In this document: positions 61,758 through 64,000 of the stretch, in pieces | Position numbering within the stretch: position 1 is the stretch's first letter | Layout: the number at the start of each line of letters is the position of its first letter | Assembly: GCF_003386235.1 (NCBI RefSeq) | Contig: NZ_QRDZ01000023.1 | Location: 105,445 to 169,444, forward strand | Source: Cohnella phaseoli | GTDB taxonomy: Bacteria > Bacillota > Bacilli > Paenibacillales > Paenibacillaceae | Direction of reading: 5' to 3' | Length of the DNA stretch: 64,000 nt | Position numbers and translations under genes: made by a program | Notes under the pieces: generated by a model | Told to the model about the DNA's origin: nothing | What the model saw: only the letters and a program-made list of their open reading frames with translations | Databases searched by the model: none

Positions 61758-62774
61758 CTATGGGTTGGGACAGAGCATAATCTTCGCGATAGCGCCCGGG
61801 CCGGACACCAGCTTCTCGAAGCTGCTCTGGCCATCCTCCAGCGGACGATGCTCCGTCCAGGGCAGCAAATCGATTCTGCCCTCCCCGATCCAGCGCAGAG
61901 CCGTTTCGAAATCGCTCCGCGAATACGCGAAAGCGCCAAACAGCTTAAGCTCTTCGCGGATAATCGAATTGATCGGCAGCGTCGTATCGGCCTCGTGAAG
62001 GCCGGTCAGCCCGATTCTGCCGCCGCGTCGTACGGATTGCACGCAGCGAAGGCGGGTCGAAGCGGCTCCGACCGCATCCACCGCCGCATGAAACCCTTCC
62101 GCAGGCTTAAGCGCCTCAATCTCCTCGTCACCCCGCGCCGGAATGCCGCCCAGCTCCGCCGCAATGCGCAGCCGATCGGCGTTCAGATCCGCTACAACGA
62201 TGTTTTCCAATCCTAAAGTTCTTGCAGCGGCGAGCGCGAACAGGCCGATCGGGCCCGCTCCCAGGACGAGCAGACGATCTTCCCGCTTCAAAGACAGCAG
62301 TCGGCACAGATGAACCGCGCACGCGAACGGCTCCGCGAAGGCCGCCTGATCGAAGGAGACGGAATCGGGAATCGGGTGAATGTCTCGCTCGGGTACCGCA
62401 ACATATTCCGCGAAGGCCCCCGGAGCATGCGCTCCGAGCAGACTGCGGCTCTGACACAGCTGCTCGTTGCCTGCGCGGCAATCCTCGCATTCGCCGCATG
62501 TACTCAGCGGGTTGACCGTAACCCGGTCGCCCTGCCGGAATTTCGTCGCTCCTGCCCCTACTTCCGCCACAACGCCGGAAAATTCATGGCCCATGACGAG
62601 AGGCGGCACGCGCAGCGAGTTATGACCAAGAAAGCCGCCAAGCTCGGAGCCGCATATGCCGACTCGCTCGACCCGAATGAGAACCTCCCTCTCCCCAAGC
62701 GAGGGAACCGGAACGTTGCGGACGTTCATCTGCCTGGGGCCTTCATATACAAGCGCTCGCATCATCGATGACAT
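61758..62774 (-). CDS. Zinc-dependent medium-chain dehydrogenase
   Basis: 338 residues. Catalytic zinc ligands C41 (ICGSE) and H63-E64 (GHEF) and structural zinc cysteines C93, C96, C99 and C107 are visible. The nucleotide-binding loop is LVLGAGPIG. GAGGAGG precedes ATG 62774. The family oxidises polyols or sugar acids with NAD. In this operon it may oxidise an aldose, or the 2-keto-3-deoxy acid to its diketo form. Confidence 0.92.
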   Translation of the reverse strand: MSSMMRALVYEGPRQMNVRNVPVPSLGEREVLIRVERVGICGSELGGFLGHNSLRVPPLVMGHEFSGVVAEVGAGATKFRQGDRVTVNPLSTCGECEDCRAGNEQLCQSRSLLGAHAPGAFAEYVAVPERDIHPIPDSVSFDQAAFAEPFACAVHLCRLLSLKREDRLLVLGAGPIGLFALAAARTLGLENIVVADLNADRLRIAAELGGIPARGDEEIEALKPAEGFHAAVDAVGAASTRLRCVQSVRRGGRIGLTGLHEADTTLPINSIIREELKLFGAFAYSRSDFETALRWIGEGRIDLLPWTEHRPLEDGQSSFEKLVSGPGAIAKIMLCPNP

Positions 62775-62787
62775 GCTTATCGCCTCC

Positions 62788-63909
62788 TCACTCGACCCGA
62801 TAACGGTTCAATACTTCTTCGTCGATCTCCACGCCCAAGCCCGGACGATCGACCGGAACGGTTACGTAGCCGTCCTTGAACTCCACCTCGCGGCTGACCA
62901 GGTCCCGCGCCAACGGCGAATTCGATACGGTATATTCGATCATAAAGCCATTCGGAATCGCTGCCGCAAAATGCGTGCTTGCCGCCACCAGAATGCCGGT
63001 TTTGAACGCGTGCGGGACAACCTTCTTGTGCCGATCGTATGCCAAATACGCGATTCTCTTGCCCTCGGTCAATCCGCCTACGCGAGCCAGGTCGGGCTGA
63101 ATGATGTCCAGATGCCCTTCGTCGAGCAGCCGTTGGAACGCCATTCTGCCGCTCTCCTGCTCGCCGCCGGCGATTGAAATTCTCGTGCGGTCCGCCAGCT
63201 CGCGGTATCCGGCGATATCGTTGGAATGCACCGGCTCCTCCAGCCAATAGACGCCGTATTTCTCGTAGACGTCGGCCATCCGCAGCGCGCCCTTCAAGTC
63301 CCAAGCGAGTCCCGCGTCGATCATGATATCGATGTCGTCGCCGATCGCTTCCCGGATCGCCTTGACCTGCGCCTCGTCGAACTTCGGATCGCGACCGATC
63401 GGTCCCCATCCGAATTTCATGGCTTTATAGCCTTGCTTGGCGTACTGCTCCGCCATGCGAGCCGCTTCCTCAAGCGTCTCCGGCATGAGCGCGCTTGCAT
63501 AGGCTTTCAATTTACGGTTGAAAATGCCGCCCATCATCTCGCACACGGGACGGTTCATCACCTTGCCAAAAATATCCCACAGCGCGATGTCCACGCCGCT
63601 GATCGCGTGCAAAGCCGGACCGGTGCGGCCGAAATAAATCGTGCCCCGGTACATTTTGTCCCACAGCCGTTCGATCTCGATCGGGTTTTCCCCAATCAGC
63701 AAGCTCCGAAGACCGGTCGCGATCGAGTGGGAAGCGCGGGCGTCCACGACCGCTTTGGCGACAAGCGGAGAAGAGTCGACCTCGCCTACGCCAACGATTC
63801 CTTCATCGGTATGAATGCGGATAATTAACGTATCCTGCGTGCCGTCGCATTGCTCCGCGTCCAGATCGGGCAAGCGCAAATGTATCGCTTCAACTTCGGT
63901 AATTTTCAT
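62788..63909 (-). CDS. Enolase-superfamily sugar-acid dehydratase (mandelate racemase-like)
   Basis: About 373 residues from ATG 63909 (GGGAA upstream; ATG 63921 and 63939 also possible). Catalytic K165 lies in YKAMKFGWG. Metal ligands are D198 (IDAGLAWD), E224 (WLEEP) and E250 (GGEQES). D273 and H300 (VVPHAFK) form the general-base pair of the mandelate-racemase group. Such enzymes dehydrate sugar acids such as rhamnonate, fuconate or galactarate. It is the first gene of the operon within the window. The exact substrate is not readable. Confidence 0.9.
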   Translation of the reverse strand: MKITEVEAIHLRLPDLDAEQCDGTQDTLIIRIHTDEGIVGVGEVDSSPLVAKAVVDARASHSIATGLRSLLIGENPIEIERLWDKMYRGTIYFGRTGPALHAISGVDIALWDIFGKVMNRPVCEMMGGIFNRKLKAYASALMPETLEEAARMAEQYAKQGYKAMKFGWGPIGRDPKFDEAQVKAIREAIGDDIDIMIDAGLAWDLKGALRMADVYEKYGVYWLEEPVHSNDIAGYRELADRTRISIAGGEQESGRMAFQRLLDEGHLDIIQPDLARVGGLTEGKRIAYLAYDRHKKVVPHAFKTGILVAASTHFAAAIPNGFMIEYTVSNSPLARDLVSREVEFKDGYVTVPVDRPGLGVEIDEEVLNRYRVE

Positions 63910-64000
63910 GATTATTCCCATTCCTTTCGCTTCGCTCAAGGCACAAAACGGAATGAAATCCGTCAGCCTTGGGCGTTTTTTTGTATGCTTGAGTTACGGA
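63910..64000. other. Window end upstream of the sugar-acid operon
   Basis: Only 91 bases remain, with a short GCC-TTG-GGC element followed by a T-run on the plus strand near 63967-63982. No gene start can be judged. Confidence 0.3.

Noticed and set aside
63967..63982. Possible terminator on the plus strand at the window end
   Set aside because: Three-base stem only; cannot be judged without the flanking sequence.

Overview
The window looks like a chromosomal carbohydrate-utilisation region of a Paenibacillus- or Cohnella-type Firmicute. The evidence is the set of YesM-type sensor kinases with YesN-type AraC response regulators, LplB/YtcP-type two-permease ABC importers with lipoprotein binding proteins, strong AGGAGG ribosome binding sites, AT-rich promoters, CcpA (cre)-like boxes and very large secreted multi-domain glycosidase-like proteins. 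No rRNA, tRNA, CRISPR array, transposase or phage gene was found. The genus assignment is inference.

Layout. (1) 1-1400: AraC regulator (cut by the window edge) plus a PhyH-type dioxygenase. (2) 1475-11408, all minus strand: sensor kinase, response regulator, two permeases, binding protein and a secreted discoidin-bearing glycosidase-like protein. (3) 11504-26364: six-hairpin glycosidase, GH20-like hexosaminidase, binding protein, two permeases and a secreted beta-helix protein with three discoidin-like regions, with a divergent one-component membrane AraC regulator. (4) 26427-41386: two clan GH-D alpha-galactosidase-like enzymes, a GH32 fructosidase, a secreted beta-propeller with three lectin-like modules, binding protein, two permeases, response regulator and sensor kinase; this fits raffinose-type or fructan use. 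(5) 41466-41629: a 164-bp MITE-like inverted-repeat element. (6) 41736-52079: a giant secreted modular protein, two permeases, binding protein and Gfo/Idh/MocA oxidoreductase, with a divergent LacI repressor. (7) 52161-55608: oxidoreductase plus TIM-barrel isomerase/epimerase, divergent from an AraC regulator. (8) 56148-58268: GH88 unsaturated uronyl hydrolase, divergent from an AraC regulator. (9) 58388-63909: lactonase-like, SGNH hydrolase, FAH-family, zinc dehydrogenase and enolase-superfamily genes that resemble a non-phosphorylating sugar-acid pathway.

How it works together (inference): secreted enzymes act on plant or microbial glycans, four ABC importers take up the oligosaccharides, and cytoplasmic GH20, GH32, GH36, GH88 and six-hairpin enzymes cut them. 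Redox and sugar-acid enzymes then process the monomers. None of the four importers has its own ATPase here, so a shared MsmX-like ATPase encoded elsewhere is expected. Regulation looks layered, with a local sensor for each cluster plus cre-like boxes.

The most notable observations are regulatory and architectural. A GTCCAA motif lies exactly 50 nt upstream of three -10 boxes. Paired AraC-type sites lie 42-43 bp apart in front of two operons. A perfect LacI-type palindrome sits between the -35 and -10 boxes of its target operon. Two secreted proteins carry modules inserted inside other domains.
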